Notes under the pieces: generated by a model
Database searches by the model: none
Told to the model about the DNA's origin: nothing
Seen by the model: the letters and a program-made list of their open reading frames with translations, nothing else
Program-made: the position numbers and the translations under genes
Shown: positions 18,072 to 29,216 of the stretch, piece by piece
Layout: each line of letters begins with the position of its first letter
Numbering within the stretch: the stretch's first letter is position 1
NCBI RefSeq assembly: GCF_900116205.1
Contig: NZ_FOZS01000001.1
Span: 682,001-746,000 of the forward strand
Source: Halostagnicola kamekurae
Lineage (GTDB): Archaea > Halobacteriota > Halobacteria > Halobacteriales > Natrialbaceae
DNA length: 64,000 nt
Direction of reading: 5' to 3'

Positions 18072-19316
18072 ATGACGAACGCGACTCCGGCCCTCCTCGC
18101 GTTGCTTCTCGCCGTCTCCCTTCCGGCCATGACCGTCACCGCAGCGGCACCGGGATCCACCCAACAGCGAGTCCAACACCAGTACGAACCCGTCCCCCAG
18201 TCGGTCGAACCAGTTTCCGTAATGGATACGCCGAACCGTCTCAAGTTGTCCGATCCGGCTCGAACCGACTCGGTCGAGTACGGCCAGAGTCTGGGGACGA
18301 TACTCGCTCAAAGCGACGACGACCTCCGCAACGAATACGAGTGGGAGGTCCTCTTCGGCGAGGAGTTCGAAACCGTCGACGACGGCGAACGCGACGAGAT
18401 GATCAACATGTCCCTCGAGAACGTTCGCAACCGGACGGACGAACTCGAGCAGCGAGAGCTCGATGCCGTCCGCGCCCACGCCGCGGGAGATATGTCGACC
18501 GGTCGGCTGTTACAGACCCTCATACGGAACTACAACGACGCGAACGCCCTCGAGCAGCGAATCGAAGAGATAATCGAACGATCGGACGACGTCATCGGGT
18601 ACCATATCGGCGATGACGTTGAAAGCGACCTTCGGTCCGATCGGGAGCGACTGGCGGTCCAGCAGGGGACCGTTCGGGCGTTAGCGGCGTCGGCTCAGCA
18701 GGGAACCGGCCCGGGAACGACGGGCGGACTCTCCATCGAAGTACAGACCTCGAACGATGGATACCGCCTTCAGACGATAGTCGACGGTACGTACGTCGTC
18801 GAGACGACCCGGTTTGACAACCGTGATCTCGATGGCCTCAGCGAGTACGCGGACCAGGGTGACGCTTTCGATAAGTTCGAGGAGTTGTACCCGTGGGCGA
18901 CCGAAGACGGGGACGCCAGTTTCAGCAACGACCATGAGGACCCGTGGAACCTGTATCGCGTGGAGGTCCCACACAGTCAGGGGATTCTCACCTCGTTCCT
19001 CGATAGCAACTCTGCCGATGTCTTCCACGAGGTCCAGGAACTGAACGTCGAAACGCTCCCGATCACGGGGTCGACCACGGAGACGGCAGACGGACTGGAG
19101 CTGACCCACAACCAGACGCCTTCGAATGGTCCAGTCAGGGTACAGGTCAACGAGACCGACTCTGACACTCCGGTCGAGTCGGCTACGATCTCCGTCGACG
19201 GGGCCGTGATCGGCGAGACCGACGACGACGGCGTCGTCTGGTACGTTCCCCCGACCGAATCGTACGAACTCGAGGCCGAATCGGGCTCGAGTACGGTCTC
19301 GATGGACGTCTCCTGA
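18072..19316 (+). CDS. exported haloarchaeal protein with coiled-coil and Ig-like C-terminal domain
   Basis: 414 residues. It has a signal peptide (LLALLLAVSLPAMTVTAAAP), then a charged helical region around residues 80-200 (NVRNRTDELEQRELDAVRAH) that could form coiled coil, a mixed domain, and a final SVDGAVIGETDDDGVVWYVP segment resembling carboxypeptidase-regulatory/PEGA-like beta domains. It resembles haloarchaeal DUF7094/DUF7096 exported proteins of unknown function. It diverges from the membrane-anchored regulator, so the two may form a surface-sensing pair (inference). Confidence 0.75.
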   Translation: MTNATPALLALLLAVSLPAMTVTAAAPGSTQQRVQHQYEPVPQSVEPVSVMDTPNRLKLSDPARTDSVEYGQSLGTILAQSDDDLRNEYEWEVLFGEEFETVDDGERDEMINMSLENVRNRTDELEQRELDAVRAHAAGDMSTGRLLQTLIRNYNDANALEQRIEEIIERSDDVIGYHIGDDVESDLRSDRERLAVQQGTVRALAASAQQGTGPGTTGGLSIEVQTSNDGYRLQTIVDGTYVVETTRFDNRDLDGLSEYADQGDAFDKFEELYPWATEDGDASFSNDHEDPWNLYRVEVPHSQGILTSFLDSNSADVFHEVQELNVETLPITGSTTETADGLELTHNQTPSNGPVRVQVNETDSDTPVESATISVDGAVIGETDDDGVVWYVPPTESYELEAESGSSTVSMDVS

Positions 19317-19358
19317 CGAGACGAGGGTTTATGACGGATCGGGGGCCCAACCGTCGGT

Positions 19359-19883
19359 GTGGAACCGAACGGGCAATCATCCGGCGAGCGAACTTCGAAC
19401 GGGCGAAAACCGACCGACTGTCCCGCCCGAGCGCTCAGCCCGTTGATCGGCATTCTTGTCATGATTGCCGTGACCGTCGTTCTCGCAGCTATTCTCACAG
19501 TCGGTGCCAGCGCGCTCGGGACGGGCGGGACCCCGCCGACGGCCGGATTCGACCTCTCGGCCGACGCGGCGGACTCGACGATCGAACTCGAGCACGCCGG
19601 CGGCGACGCGGTCGACGTTCGCGAACTCGCGGTACGCGTCGAGATAGACGGCGTCGCACTCGAGAACCAGCCGCCGGTTCCGTTCGTCGGTGCCGAGGGG
19701 TTCGACGAGACGCCGACCGGCCCGTTCAACGCGAGAAGCGAGCCGATCTGGCGGGCCGGCGAATCCGCGCGCGTCGATCTCGCGTCGACCAACGATCCTC
19801 GATTACGGGCGGGCGCGACGGTCACCGTGACGCTCGTGACGGACGACCATCGGATCGCCACGCTCGAGACGACGGCGCGGTGA
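19359..19883 (+). CDS. type IV pilin-like protein
   Basis: 174 residues from a GTG start. After a basic leader comes RALSPLIGILVMIAVTVVLA, the haloarchaeal prepilin N-terminus with processing expected before the SPLIG segment, leaving a hydrophobic assembly helix. The remainder is a beta-rich globular domain (VDVRELAVRVEIDGVALEN). It is probably processed by the archaeal prepilin peptidase and surface-assembled or membrane-held. It starts 43 bp after the exported protein at 18072 and probably shares its transcript. Confidence 0.8.
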   Translation: MEPNGQSSGERTSNGRKPTDCPARALSPLIGILVMIAVTVVLAAILTVGASALGTGGTPPTAGFDLSADAADSTIELEHAGGDAVDVRELAVRVEIDGVALENQPPVPFVGAEGFDETPTGPFNARSEPIWRAGESARVDLASTNDPRLRAGATVTVTLVTDDHRIATLETTAR

Positions 19884-19927
19884 TGGCTCGCAGCCCAATT
19901 CCGGATGCGTCGACGGGAAAAGCGTAA

Positions 19928-20554
19928 TTACCGATCGGGAGCCCGACCGATCGTAGTGATGGCGACGTCCGGTTCGTAGGACGGCCCCATGAACTTGTGT
20001 TTGACTTCCTCGAATCCCGCGTGCTTGAACATTCGATCCGCCTCGTACTCGTCGTAAAAGAGCATCATCGCGTCGGCGAGTTTCTGCGTGACGAGCCTGT
20101 CGGGGTAGTTCGGACCGACGACGAGGACCTGCCCGCCCGGTTTCAACACGCGCCGGAACTCCCGAAGCGCGAGGATCGGATTCGGCCAGTACTCGATCGA
20201 ACCGGAGGACCAGACCACGTCGAAGGTATCGGTCGCGAACGGGAGCCGCTCGGCGTCCCCGCGGTGGAACTGTACCGACGGATTCCGCGTGCCGAACTTG
20301 CCGTAGGCCTTCTCGAGTTGGTGTTCGCTCTGGTCGAGCGCGTAGACGTGATCGACCCGCTCGAGCAGGCCCTCGGTCCCGAATCCGGTCCCACAGCCGA
20401 CGTCGAGCACCGTCATATCTGACTCGAGCTCGAGGAGGTCGAGCGCCTCGGTTCGCATCTCCTCGTTCCAGATGAACGGGTTGATCCAGTCGTAGACCGT
20501 CGAGAGATACTTATAAAAGAGCCGGGCCCTGGCTTTGTTCTCGAGGATTCCCAT
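19928..20554 (-). CDS. class I methyltransferase, VTE3/MPBQ-MSBQ methyltransferase-like
   Basis: 208 residues. The SAM site is VLDVGCGTGFGTEGLL. The N-terminus FYKYLSTVYDWINPFIWNEE, the mid-region SSGSIEYWPNPILALREFRR and the C-terminal KHAGFEEVKHKFMGP follow the pattern of the plant VTE3 quinol methyltransferase, a family recognised as archaeal in origin. It probably methylates a quinone head group or another prenylated ring (inference). Start 20554 (MGILENKAR) fits; the upstream 47 residues of open frame are not conserved in character. It diverges from the ATP synthase operon. Confidence 0.8.
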   Translation of the reverse strand: MGILENKARARLFYKYLSTVYDWINPFIWNEEMRTEALDLLELESDMTVLDVGCGTGFGTEGLLERVDHVYALDQSEHQLEKAYGKFGTRNPSVQFHRGDAERLPFATDTFDVVWSSGSIEYWPNPILALREFRRVLKPGGQVLVVGPNYPDRLVTQKLADAMMLFYDEYEADRMFKHAGFEEVKHKFMGPSYEPDVAITTIGRAPDR

Positions 20555-20730
20555 TGGGTGAGCAGTTCCAGTTCGAACACAATATGCTTGCTGTTCTCGG
20601 TTTTCTGCCGAATTCCGGCGCGAATGGGTTGGGCAACCACACCACGATACGGCTGCGTCGGCGGTCCAGCGGCGGATCACTTTCGCAACTACCATATACG
20701 CCCTTGAGCAAAGATTCGCTTGCTTAGATT
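20555..20730. promoter_or_regulatory. divergent promoter region of methyltransferase and ATP synthase operon
   Basis: 176 bp without a gene between the divergent methyltransferase and atpH. A TATA-like ACCATATAC lies around 20691-20699, about 30 bp before the atpH start, which would give a very short leader. AT content is higher than in the flanking genes. The element is seen; its use is inferred. Confidence 0.45.
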
Positions 20731-21063
20731 ATGCCGAGGCCAGAGGTTCTCGAACGACTTCAGTCGGCCGAACAAGAGGCCGACGACATCGTCGCAGAGG
20801 CAGAAGATGACCGCGACGAGCGAATAGCCGAGGCCCGGGAACGCGCCGAGGAGATTCGCACCGACGCTGAACAGGAAGCGCGCGAGCTCAAAGAACGCCG
20901 GCTCGAGCAGGCGCGCGAAGAAATAGACGAGGAGTGCGAGCGCGTTCTCGAGGACGGCGAGCAAGAGCGGGAGGAACTCGCCGAGCGCGCCCGAGACCGG
21001 GTCGACGAAGTGACAGCCCACGTCGTCGAACTGTTCCAGGAGGACGTCCATGCTCAGACCTGA
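20731..21063 (+). CDS. atpH: A-type ATP synthase subunit H (peripheral stalk)
   Basis: 110 residues, almost entirely charged heptad-like helix rich in Glu, Arg and Ala (EVLERLQSAEQEADDIVAEA onward), as expected for the stator coiled-coil subunit that pairs with subunit E. It is the first gene of the operon atpHIKECFAB. It overlaps the start of atpI by 14 bp. Confidence 0.9.
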   Translation: MPRPEVLERLQSAEQEADDIVAEAEDDRDERIAEARERAEEIRTDAEQEARELKERRLEQAREEIDEECERVLEDGEQEREELAERARDRVDEVTAHVVELFQEDVHAQT

Positions 21064-23353
21064 ACGGATGAGCAAGGTCTCGGTGACCGGCTCACGGGGC
21101 GTCATGTCCCAGGTCATCGAGACGATTCACGGGCTGAACCTGGTTCATCTCTCGGACTACGACGGCTCCTGGGAGGGGTTCGACAACGGCGATCCGATCG
21201 AGGGCGCCGAGACCGCGTCCGAGAAGCTCGTCACCGTCCGGGCCCTCGAGAGCACGTTGGATCTCTCGGTCGAGGACGCCAACCCGGATTCGGGTTCGCT
21301 CGAGGACGGCTGGGAGGACCGACTCGAGTCCATCCGTACGCGAGTTAACGAACTCGACGACCGGCGAAGCGAGATCAACGACGAGCTTCGACAGGTCAAC
21401 GAACGGATCGATCGCGTCGCGCCCTTCGCCGCGCTCGGGATCGACCTCGATCTGCTGTCGGGATACGACTCGATCGACGTCCTCGTCGGCGAGGGCTCCC
21501 TCGAGGAAGTCGAGGCGGCCGTCGAGGCGGCCGACGAGATCCGTGCCTACGAGACGTTCACCGGCGACGGCGTCGTCGCCATCGCCGCCGCGCCCGCCGA
21601 ATCGGCCGGCGACAGTCCGATCGACGACGCGCTCGTCGGCGTCGAGTTCACCCGTCACGACGTCCCCGATACCGACCAGACTCCCGAGGCGTACGTCTCG
21701 GACCTCGAGTCCCAACGGGACGAACTCGAGTCCCAACTCGAGGAGATCGACGCCGAACTCGAGGAGATCAAACAGGCCGAGGGCGGATTCCTCCTGCGAG
21801 CCGAAGAGGAGCTATCGGTCGAGGTTCAACAGGCGGAAGCGCCCCTGCAGTTCGCGACGACCGAGCACGCGTTCGTCGCCGAAGGGTGGCTGCCGACCGA
21901 CGAGTACGACCGACTCGTCTCCGGGTTGAACGACGTCGTCGGCGACAGCGTCGAGATCGAGGAACTCGTTCGAGCCGACTACAACGACGAAGGGTATCCG
22001 ACCCGAACCGAGGCCGTCGAACACGGCGACAGCGAGGACTCGAGCGAAACGGTCACCAAAGAGGAAGAAGAGCGGGAAACTCGAGAGGCGGTCGCCGACG
22101 GCGGGTCGGCGACGGCGACCGGTGCAGTGACGATGGTGGACGAGCCGCCGGTCGTCCAGGACAACGTCGGTCCCGCGAAACCGTTCGAGTTCCTGCTTCG
22201 ACTGATCGACCGGCCCAAGTACAGCGAACTCGATCCGACAATCGTCTTGCTGTTGACGTTCCCGGCGTTCTACGGGTTCATGCTCGGTGACCTCGGATAC
22301 GGACTGTTGTACACCGGTGTCGGATACCTGCTGTACAGTCAGTTCGATCAGGACATCGTTCGGAGTCTCGGTGCGATCGGCATGTGGGCCGGTGGGTTCA
22401 CGATGCTGTTCGGGATTCTGTACGGCGAGGTGTTCGGACTCCACGTCCTCGGCGAGGTCCTGTTTAGCGACGGCCCGCCGCTGCGCAAAGGGATCCAGCC
22501 CGCGTTCTCCCAGTTCAGCCAGGCGTGGCTGCTGGCGAGCGTCTTCATCGGACTGGGCCACCTTACCGTCGGGTACATCTTCGGCTTCATCAACGACCTC
22601 GAGCACGGCGTTGGCGAAGCCTACTTCGAGAACGGCTCGTGGGCGCTGCTCATGATCGGTCTCTGGATGTGGATCTTCAGCGTCCAGGGCGAGGGAGCCA
22701 AGCCCGCGTTCCTCTTCGAGACGTTCAGTAGCGAGGGGCCGATTCCGATCGGCTTCAGCGGCTTCCCGGTCATGGAAGTGTTCTCGCTGCCCGAAGCCGT
22801 CCCGGGACTTGGTGGTCTCGCAGTCGGCGTTCCACTATTGATCGCACTGTTTGGCTTCGTGACGATGGTCTACGGCGAGGTCAGACACTACGGTGCCCTC
22901 GGAATCATCATCGGCGGCCTCGAGAGCTTCAACGTCTTCGGTGACGTGCTCTCGTATCTCCGAATGGCGGCGGTCATCCTCGCGAAGGCGGGGATGGCGT
23001 TCGTCGTCAACATGCTGTTCTTCGGAGTCTACGTCGTCGAAACCGACTCCGGTGCCGAGTGGCACTTCGGGACCACCCACGCGCCTCAGCACATGCTCGA
23101 GCAGGGAACCTACCACGGATACGAAGTGAGCGAAGTCATGTTCAGTGGTCTGCTCCACGGGGGCATCCTGATGGCGATCATCGGCGTGTTCATCCTCGTC
23201 CTCGGTCACGTCGTCGTCTTGCTGCTGGGCATCACCAGCGCCGGCCTGCAGGGAATCCGTCTCGAGTACGTCGAGTTCTTCAACCGGTTCTACGATGGCG
23301 GCGGTCGCAAGTTCGAACCGTTCGGTCGAGAGCGACTCGACGACGACAACTGA
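21050..23353 (+). CDS. atpI: A-type ATP synthase subunit I (a subunit)
   Basis: 767 residues. The N-terminal 330 residues are soluble with coiled-coil arms (SQRDELESQLEEIDAELEEI); the C-terminal half holds the membrane helices of the a-subunit. PAFYGFMLGDLGYGLLYTGV, FNVFGDVLSYLRMAAVILAK (containing the essential Arg) and the final GLQGIRLEYVEFF are V/A-ATPase a-subunit signatures. It forms the ion half-channels next to the K ring. Start at 21050 overlaps atpH; an alternative ATG at 21068 (MSKVSVTG) would remove six residues and the overlap. Confidence 0.95.
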   Translation: MLRPERMSKVSVTGSRGVMSQVIETIHGLNLVHLSDYDGSWEGFDNGDPIEGAETASEKLVTVRALESTLDLSVEDANPDSGSLEDGWEDRLESIRTRVNELDDRRSEINDELRQVNERIDRVAPFAALGIDLDLLSGYDSIDVLVGEGSLEEVEAAVEAADEIRAYETFTGDGVVAIAAAPAESAGDSPIDDALVGVEFTRHDVPDTDQTPEAYVSDLESQRDELESQLEEIDAELEEIKQAEGGFLLRAEEELSVEVQQAEAPLQFATTEHAFVAEGWLPTDEYDRLVSGLNDVVGDSVEIEELVRADYNDEGYPTRTEAVEHGDSEDSSETVTKEEEERETREAVADGGSATATGAVTMVDEPPVVQDNVGPAKPFEFLLRLIDRPKYSELDPTIVLLLTFPAFYGFMLGDLGYGLLYTGVGYLLYSQFDQDIVRSLGAIGMWAGGFTMLFGILYGEVFGLHVLGEVLFSDGPPLRKGIQPAFSQFSQAWLLASVFIGLGHLTVGYIFGFINDLEHGVGEAYFENGSWALLMIGLWMWIFSVQGEGAKPAFLFETFSSEGPIPIGFSGFPVMEVFSLPEAVPGLGGLAVGVPLLIALFGFVTMVYGEVRHYGALGIIIGGLESFNVFGDVLSYLRMAAVILAKAGMAFVVNMLFFGVYVVETDSGAEWHFGTTHAPQHMLEQGTYHGYEVSEVMFSGLLHGGILMAIIGVFILVLGHVVVLLLGITSAGLQGIRLEYVEFFNRFYDGGGRKFEPFGRERLDDDN

Positions 23354-23416
23354 CTCGGCAGTCGTTTCGAGATCAGTTCGGGTTCGGTTTCATTTATTTT
23401 CGTCTTCGATACGATA

Positions 23417-23502
23417 GCTATAAACCCGCGAGAGAGCGTCTCGGACCCGCGTGTCAGGGATTAGCAGGCCAGATTTGGCGGTTTGGTTTGGGAAGTTTTA
23501 AG
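23417..23502 (+). promoter_or_regulatory. candidate internal promoter before atpK
   Basis: The 207-bp gap between atpI and atpK is the only large gap in the operon. It contains a good TATA element, GCTATAAAC (23417-23425), and a second AT-rich candidate, GTTTTAAG (23495-23502), about 60 bp before the atpK start. The c-ring subunit is needed in several copies per complex, so a local promoter would make sense. Use is inferred. Confidence 0.45.
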
Positions 23503-23560
23503 AAGACACTGCGGAGTAGTACTACCTGTCCGGTTGCAAAACCACGAGTAAATTACAATC

Positions 23561-23860
23561 ATGATCGAAGCTCCACTCGAACTTGGACTCGCGCTGAACA
23601 GTTTCGCTGAGAACGCGGTTGTGTTGCAGGAACAGGCCGCTGGTGGTGGCGGCGGTCCGATGATCGAACGAGGTGCGGCGGCGGCTCTCGGTATCGGTCT
23701 CGCAGCTATCGGCGCAGGGTATGCAGAGCGAGCGATCGGCGCGTCGGTCGTCGGTGCACTCGCCGAGGACTCCATCTCGCCCGGTATCGGCATTCTCCTG
23801 ACGGTCCTTCCCGAGACGCTCGTGATCTTCGCACTGGTCGCGCTCTTCGTCGGACCTTAA
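23561..23860 (+). CDS. atpK: A-type ATP synthase subunit K (c-ring proteolipid)
   Basis: 99 residues with two hydrophobic helices: AAALGIGLAAIGAGYAER and GIGILLTVLPETLVIFALV. The Glu in LPETLVIF is the ion-carrying carboxylate of the rotor ring. The N-terminal 30 residues before the first helix (EAPLELGLALNSFAENAVVL) may act as a leader. A Gly/Ala-rich GGGGG linker precedes helix 1. It is separated from atpI by a gap with promoter-like elements and followed 26 bp later by atpE. Confidence 0.93.
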   Translation: MIEAPLELGLALNSFAENAVVLQEQAAGGGGGPMIERGAAAALGIGLAAIGAGYAERAIGASVVGALAEDSISPGIGILLTVLPETLVIFALVALFVGP

Positions 23861-23886
23861 AGCGTCTCCCTTCGAACCTTCTTACA

Positions 23887-24468
23887 ATGAGTTTGGACAC
23901 AGTCGTTGAGGACATTCGAGAAGAGGCTCACGCGCGTGCGGAGGATATCCGCTCACAGGGCGAAACGCGCGCCGAAGAGATCGAGTCCGCCGCCCGTGAC
24001 GATGCAGACGAGATCGTCGCCGACGCCGAAGACGAAGTCGAACGCGAGATCGAACAGTTGCGCGAACAGCGACTCTCCAGTGCGAAACTGGAGGCGAAAC
24101 AAAAACGCCTGGAGGCACGCCGCGACGTGCTCACTGAGGTACGTGAGTCCGTCGAAGACGAACTCGCCTCGCTCGAGGGCGACACCCGCGAGGAACTCAC
24201 TCGCGAGCTCCTCGAGGCCGCGACGGTCGAGTTCGACGACGGCGACGACGTCTCCGTCTACGGTCGCGACTCCGACGAGGAACTGATCGAATCGATCCTC
24301 GAGGAGTACGACGACTACGAGTACGCCGGCGAGTACGACTGTCTCGGCGGCGTCGTCGTCGAGAGCGAGGCGTCCCGGCTGCGAGTCAACAACACGTTCG
24401 ACTCCGTGCTCGAGGACGTCTGGGAAGACAACCTCCAGGAGATCAGTAACAGACTCTTCGAGCAATGA
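23887..24468 (+). CDS. atpE: A-type ATP synthase subunit E (peripheral stalk)
   Basis: 193 residues. A long N-terminal charged helix (VVEDIREEAHARAEDIRSQG and onward to about residue 100) is followed by a globular C-terminal domain ending GGVVVESEASRLRVNNTFDS, typical of subunit E. It pairs with AtpH as the stator and caps the A3B3 head. Its stop overlaps the atpC start by 4 bp (ATGA). Confidence 0.93.
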   Translation: MSLDTVVEDIREEAHARAEDIRSQGETRAEEIESAARDDADEIVADAEDEVEREIEQLREQRLSSAKLEAKQKRLEARRDVLTEVRESVEDELASLEGDTREELTRELLEAATVEFDDGDDVSVYGRDSDEELIESILEEYDDYEYAGEYDCLGGVVVESEASRLRVNNTFDSVLEDVWEDNLQEISNRLFEQ

Positions 24469-25517
24469 GCACAGGTGCCTCGAATCCGGAGTACGTAAAC
24501 GCCCGTGTTCGCTCGCGCCGAGCGGCGATGTTGTCCGACGAGGACTACCGCAAGCTGATCCGGATGGGGCCGAGCGAGATCGCGCGGTTCATGGAAGAGA
24601 CGGAGTACGAAACCGAGATCAACGCCCTCGGAACCCGCTTCTCCGGCGTCGATCTGATCGAGTACGCGTTGAACCGAAACCTCGCGAAGCACTTCGACGA
24701 TCTGCTCGAGTGGTCCGAAGGTGAACTGTACGATCGCATCGTTCGATACCTCCGGAAGTTCGACGTCTGGAACCTGAAGACGATCGTTCGCGGGATCTAC
24801 ACCGAGAGCGATCCCGAGGAGATCCAGACCGACCTCATTCGCGCCGGCGAGCTCGACGACGGCACGCTCGATCGACTTGTCGAAGTCGATTCGGTCGAAG
24901 ACGTCGTCGAGATCCTCGAGGGAACGATTTTCGCCGAACAGCTCGAGGACGCCTACGAAGACTACGAGGAGAGCGGGGCGCTCGTTCCGATCGAGAACGC
25001 GCTCGATCGAGCGTTTTACGAGAACCTACTCGAGGACCTGGGTCGGCCCCGAGAGGGACCGCAGGCGAAGTACGTCGAGTTCCTCGAGGCGGAGATCGAC
25101 TTCCGAAACGCGCGGAACGCGTTGCGTCTCGCGCGGAGCGGAGCGGATCTCGACCCTGCTGCGTACTTCATCGAAGGTGGCGTTCTGTTCGACGAATCCG
25201 ACCTGAACCGGCTGATCGACGACTACGACACGCTCGTCGACCACATCGCGGATAACAAACGCTACGGCGACCGCCTGTCGGGGGCGCTGGATCAACTGCG
25301 CGACGCTGACAGCCTTATCCAGTTCGAGCACGCACTAGACGCCGCGTTGCTCGAGTACGCCGATACGCTCTCGAGCGTGTACCCGACCTCGATATCGCCG
25401 GTTCTGTCGTTCGTGCTCGCCAAAGAGCGCGAGGTCGATAACATCCGCGCTATCGCGCGCGGTCGCGAGGTCGGACTCGACGAGAACGAAATCGAAGAAG
25501 AGCTGGTGATCCTATGA
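24465..25517 (+). CDS. atpC: A-type ATP synthase subunit C (central stalk/rotor)
   Basis: 350 residues, all-helical, opening SNPEYVNARVRSRRAAMLSD, with NLAKHFDDLLEWSEGELYDR in the middle and ending SFVLAKEREVDNIRAIARGR, the conserved C-terminal motif of V/A-ATPase subunit C/d. It sits as a funnel between the K ring and the central shaft. It overlaps atpE and atpF by 4 bp each, indicating coupled translation. Confidence 0.94.
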   Translation: MSTGASNPEYVNARVRSRRAAMLSDEDYRKLIRMGPSEIARFMEETEYETEINALGTRFSGVDLIEYALNRNLAKHFDDLLEWSEGELYDRIVRYLRKFDVWNLKTIVRGIYTESDPEEIQTDLIRAGELDDGTLDRLVEVDSVEDVVEILEGTIFAEQLEDAYEDYEESGALVPIENALDRAFYENLLEDLGRPREGPQAKYVEFLEAEIDFRNARNALRLARSGADLDPAAYFIEGGVLFDESDLNRLIDDYDTLVDHIADNKRYGDRLSGALDQLRDADSLIQFEHALDAALLEYADTLSSVYPTSISPVLSFVLAKEREVDNIRAIARGREVGLDENEIEEELVIL

Positions 25518-25846
25518 GCCAGGAAATCGCAGTCGTCGGCAGCCCGGAGTTCACCACCGGCTTTCGCCTCGCTGGCGTCAGCCGATTCGAGAACGTTCCG
25601 GACGACGAGAAAGACGAGCAGTTAGACGACGCAGCGACGGCGGCCCTCGAAGACGACGGCGTCGGTATCGTCGTCATGCACGACGACGATCTCGAGTACC
25701 TGTCGCGAAACGTTAGACAGGAAGTCGAGACGAGCGTCGAGCCGGTCGTCGTCACGATCGGAAGCGGCACCGGTGGTGGCGGGCTGCGCGAACAGATCAA
25801 ACGCGCGATCGGGATCGACCTGATGGACGAGGACGAAGACAGCTAA
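25514..25846 (+). CDS. atpF: A-type ATP synthase subunit F
   Basis: 110 residues with the CheY-like fold of subunit F: EIAVVGSPEFTTGFRLAGVS at the N-terminus and DGVGIVVMHDDDLEYL. The C-terminal VVTIGSGTGGGGLREQIKRA replaces the usual PS-containing loop and is Gly-rich. It belongs to the central rotor shaft and regulates catalysis. It starts inside the stop of atpC and ends 4 bp before atpA. Confidence 0.93.
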   Translation: MSQEIAVVGSPEFTTGFRLAGVSRFENVPDDEKDEQLDDAATAALEDDGVGIVVMHDDDLEYLSRNVRQEVETSVEPVVVTIGSGTGGGGLREQIKRAIGIDLMDEDEDS

Positions 25847-25849
25847 ACT

Positions 25850-27613
<1,764 letters not shown>

Positions 27614-27615
27614 CA

Positions 27616-29028
27616 ATGAAAGAGTACCAGACTATCACGGAAATCAGCGGTCCGCTGGTGTTCGCCGAAGTCGACGAGCCGGTCGGATACGACGAGATCG
27701 TCGAGATCGAGACCGAAGACGGGCGGACCCTTCGCGGGCAGGTGCTGGAATCGAGCGAGGGTATCGTCTCGATCCAGGTCTTCGAGGGCACGGGCGGAAT
27801 CGACCGCAACGCCTCCGTTCGCTTCCTGGGCGAGACGATGAAGATGCCCGTCACCGAGGATCTGCTCGGACGGGTGTTAGACGGCTCCGGCAACCCAATC
27901 GACGGCGGTCCGGAAATCGTCCCCGACGAACGACACGACATCGTCGGCGAAGCGATCAACCCGTACTCTCGAGAGTACCCCGAAGAGTTCATTCAGACCG
28001 GCGTCTCGGCCATCGACGGCATGAACACGCTGGTTCGCGGCCAGAAGCTGCCGATCTTCTCCGGCTCGGGACTGCCACACAACGAACTCGCGCTCCAGAT
28101 CGCCCGACAGGCGACCGTCCCGGAAGAGGAAGAGGGCGAGGACGACGACGGCTCCGAGTTCGCGGTCATCTTCGGCGCGATGGGTATCACCGCCGAGGAG
28201 GCAAACGAGTTCATGGACGACTTCGAGCGCACGGGCGCGCTCGAGCGCTCGGTCGTCTTCATGAACCTCGCGGACGACCCCGCCGTCGAACGGCAGGTCA
28301 CGCCGCGGCTGGTCCTGACGACCGCCGAGTACCTCGCCTTCGAGAAGGATTATCACGTGCTGGTTATCCTGACGGACATGACCAACTACTGTGAGGCGCT
28401 CCGAGAGATCGGCGCCGCACGCGAGGAGGTTCCGGGCCGACGTGGCTACCCCGGATACATGTACACCGACCTGGCCCAACTCTACGAGCGGGCGGGTCGG
28501 ATCGAAGGCCGCGACGGATCGGTCACGCAGATTCCGATCCTCACGATGCCCGGTGACGACGACACCCACCCGATCCCCGACCTGACCGGCTACATTACGG
28601 AAGGTCAGATCATGATGGATCGGAACCTGAACAGTCAGGGTATCGAGCCGCCGGTCAACGTTCTCCCGAGCCTCTCGCGACTGATGGACGACGGTATCGG
28701 CGAAGGGCTCACTCGAGAGGACCACGGCGACGTTTCCGACCAGATGTACGCCGCATACGCGGAGGGTGAGGACCTGCGCGACCTCGTGAACATCGTCGGT
28801 CGCGAAGCACTGTCCGAACGGGACAACAAGTTCCTCGACTTCGCCGACCGCTTTGAGAAGGAGTTCGTCCAGCAGGGCTACGACACCAACCGCTCGATCG
28901 ACGAGACGCTCGAGATCGGCTGGGACCTGCTGTCGATGTTGCCAAAAGACGCGCTCAACCGTATCGACGAGGACCTCATCGAAGAGCACTACCGCGAAGA
29001 CGAGACCGAGGTCGTCCAGGCCGACTAA
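27616..29028 (+). CDS. atpB: A-type ATP synthase regulatory subunit B
   Basis: 470 residues from [14 protein letters not shown]. It lacks a catalytic Walker A lysine, as expected for the non-catalytic subunit, and keeps [40 protein letters not shown] and [19 protein letters not shown]. An acidic insertion ([12 protein letters not shown], about 170) is a halophilic feature. Start 27616 is 2 bp after atpA. It is the last recognisable gene of the operon here; atpD does not follow. Confidence 0.96.
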   Translation: MKEYQTITEISGPLVFAEVDEPVGYDEIVEIETEDGRTLRGQVLESSEGIVSIQVFEGTGGIDRNASVRFLGETMKMPVTEDLLGRVLDGSGNPIDGGPEIVPDERHDIVGEAINPYSREYPEEFIQTGVSAIDGMNTLVRGQKLPIFSGSGLPHNELALQIARQATVPEEEEGEDDDGSEFAVIFGAMGITAEEANEFMDDFERTGALERSVVFMNLADDPAVERQVTPRLVLTTAEYLAFEKDYHVLVILTDMTNYCEALREIGAAREEVPGRRGYPGYMYTDLAQLYERAGRIEGRDGSVTQIPILTMPGDDDTHPIPDLTGYITEGQIMMDRNLNSQGIEPPVNVLPSLSRLMDDGIGEGLTREDHGDVSDQMYAAYAEGEDLRDLVNIVGREALSERDNKFLDFADRFEKEFVQQGYDTNRSIDETLEIGWDLLSMLPKDALNRIDEDLIEEHYREDETEVVQAD

Positions 29029-29048
29029 TACACCTCAGTCTCTCGGAT

Positions 29049-29062
29049 CGGATTGTTTTTCG
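29049..29062 (+). terminator. T-rich terminator candidate after atpB
   Basis: About 20 bp after the atpB stop the sequence GGATTGTTTTTCGTTATT contains a T-tract of the kind archaeal RNA polymerase uses to terminate. There is no strong hairpin. It marks the probable end of the operon, just before the AT-rich insertion. Confidence 0.4.
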
Positions 29063-29182
29063 TTATTAACTATCCCGCCGACCAGTGGATACGCTGTTGC
29101 TGGTAGTTGCACGCAGTTTTATTTCCCGTTCCAATATACGTTATAGTGTATACGAGAATGTTCTAAATTAGATACTGTGGAA

Positions 29183-29192
29183 AAATTATATA
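29183..29192 (+). promoter_or_regulatory. TATA element of the Tat-exported protein gene
   Basis: AAATTATATA is centred about 29 bp before the ATG at 29217. That spacing predicts a transcript that begins at or within a few bases of the start codon (leaderless), as is common in haloarchaea. Confidence 0.55.
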
Positions 29193-29216
29193 TGACCCCA
29201 GGCATATTGTTCTTAT

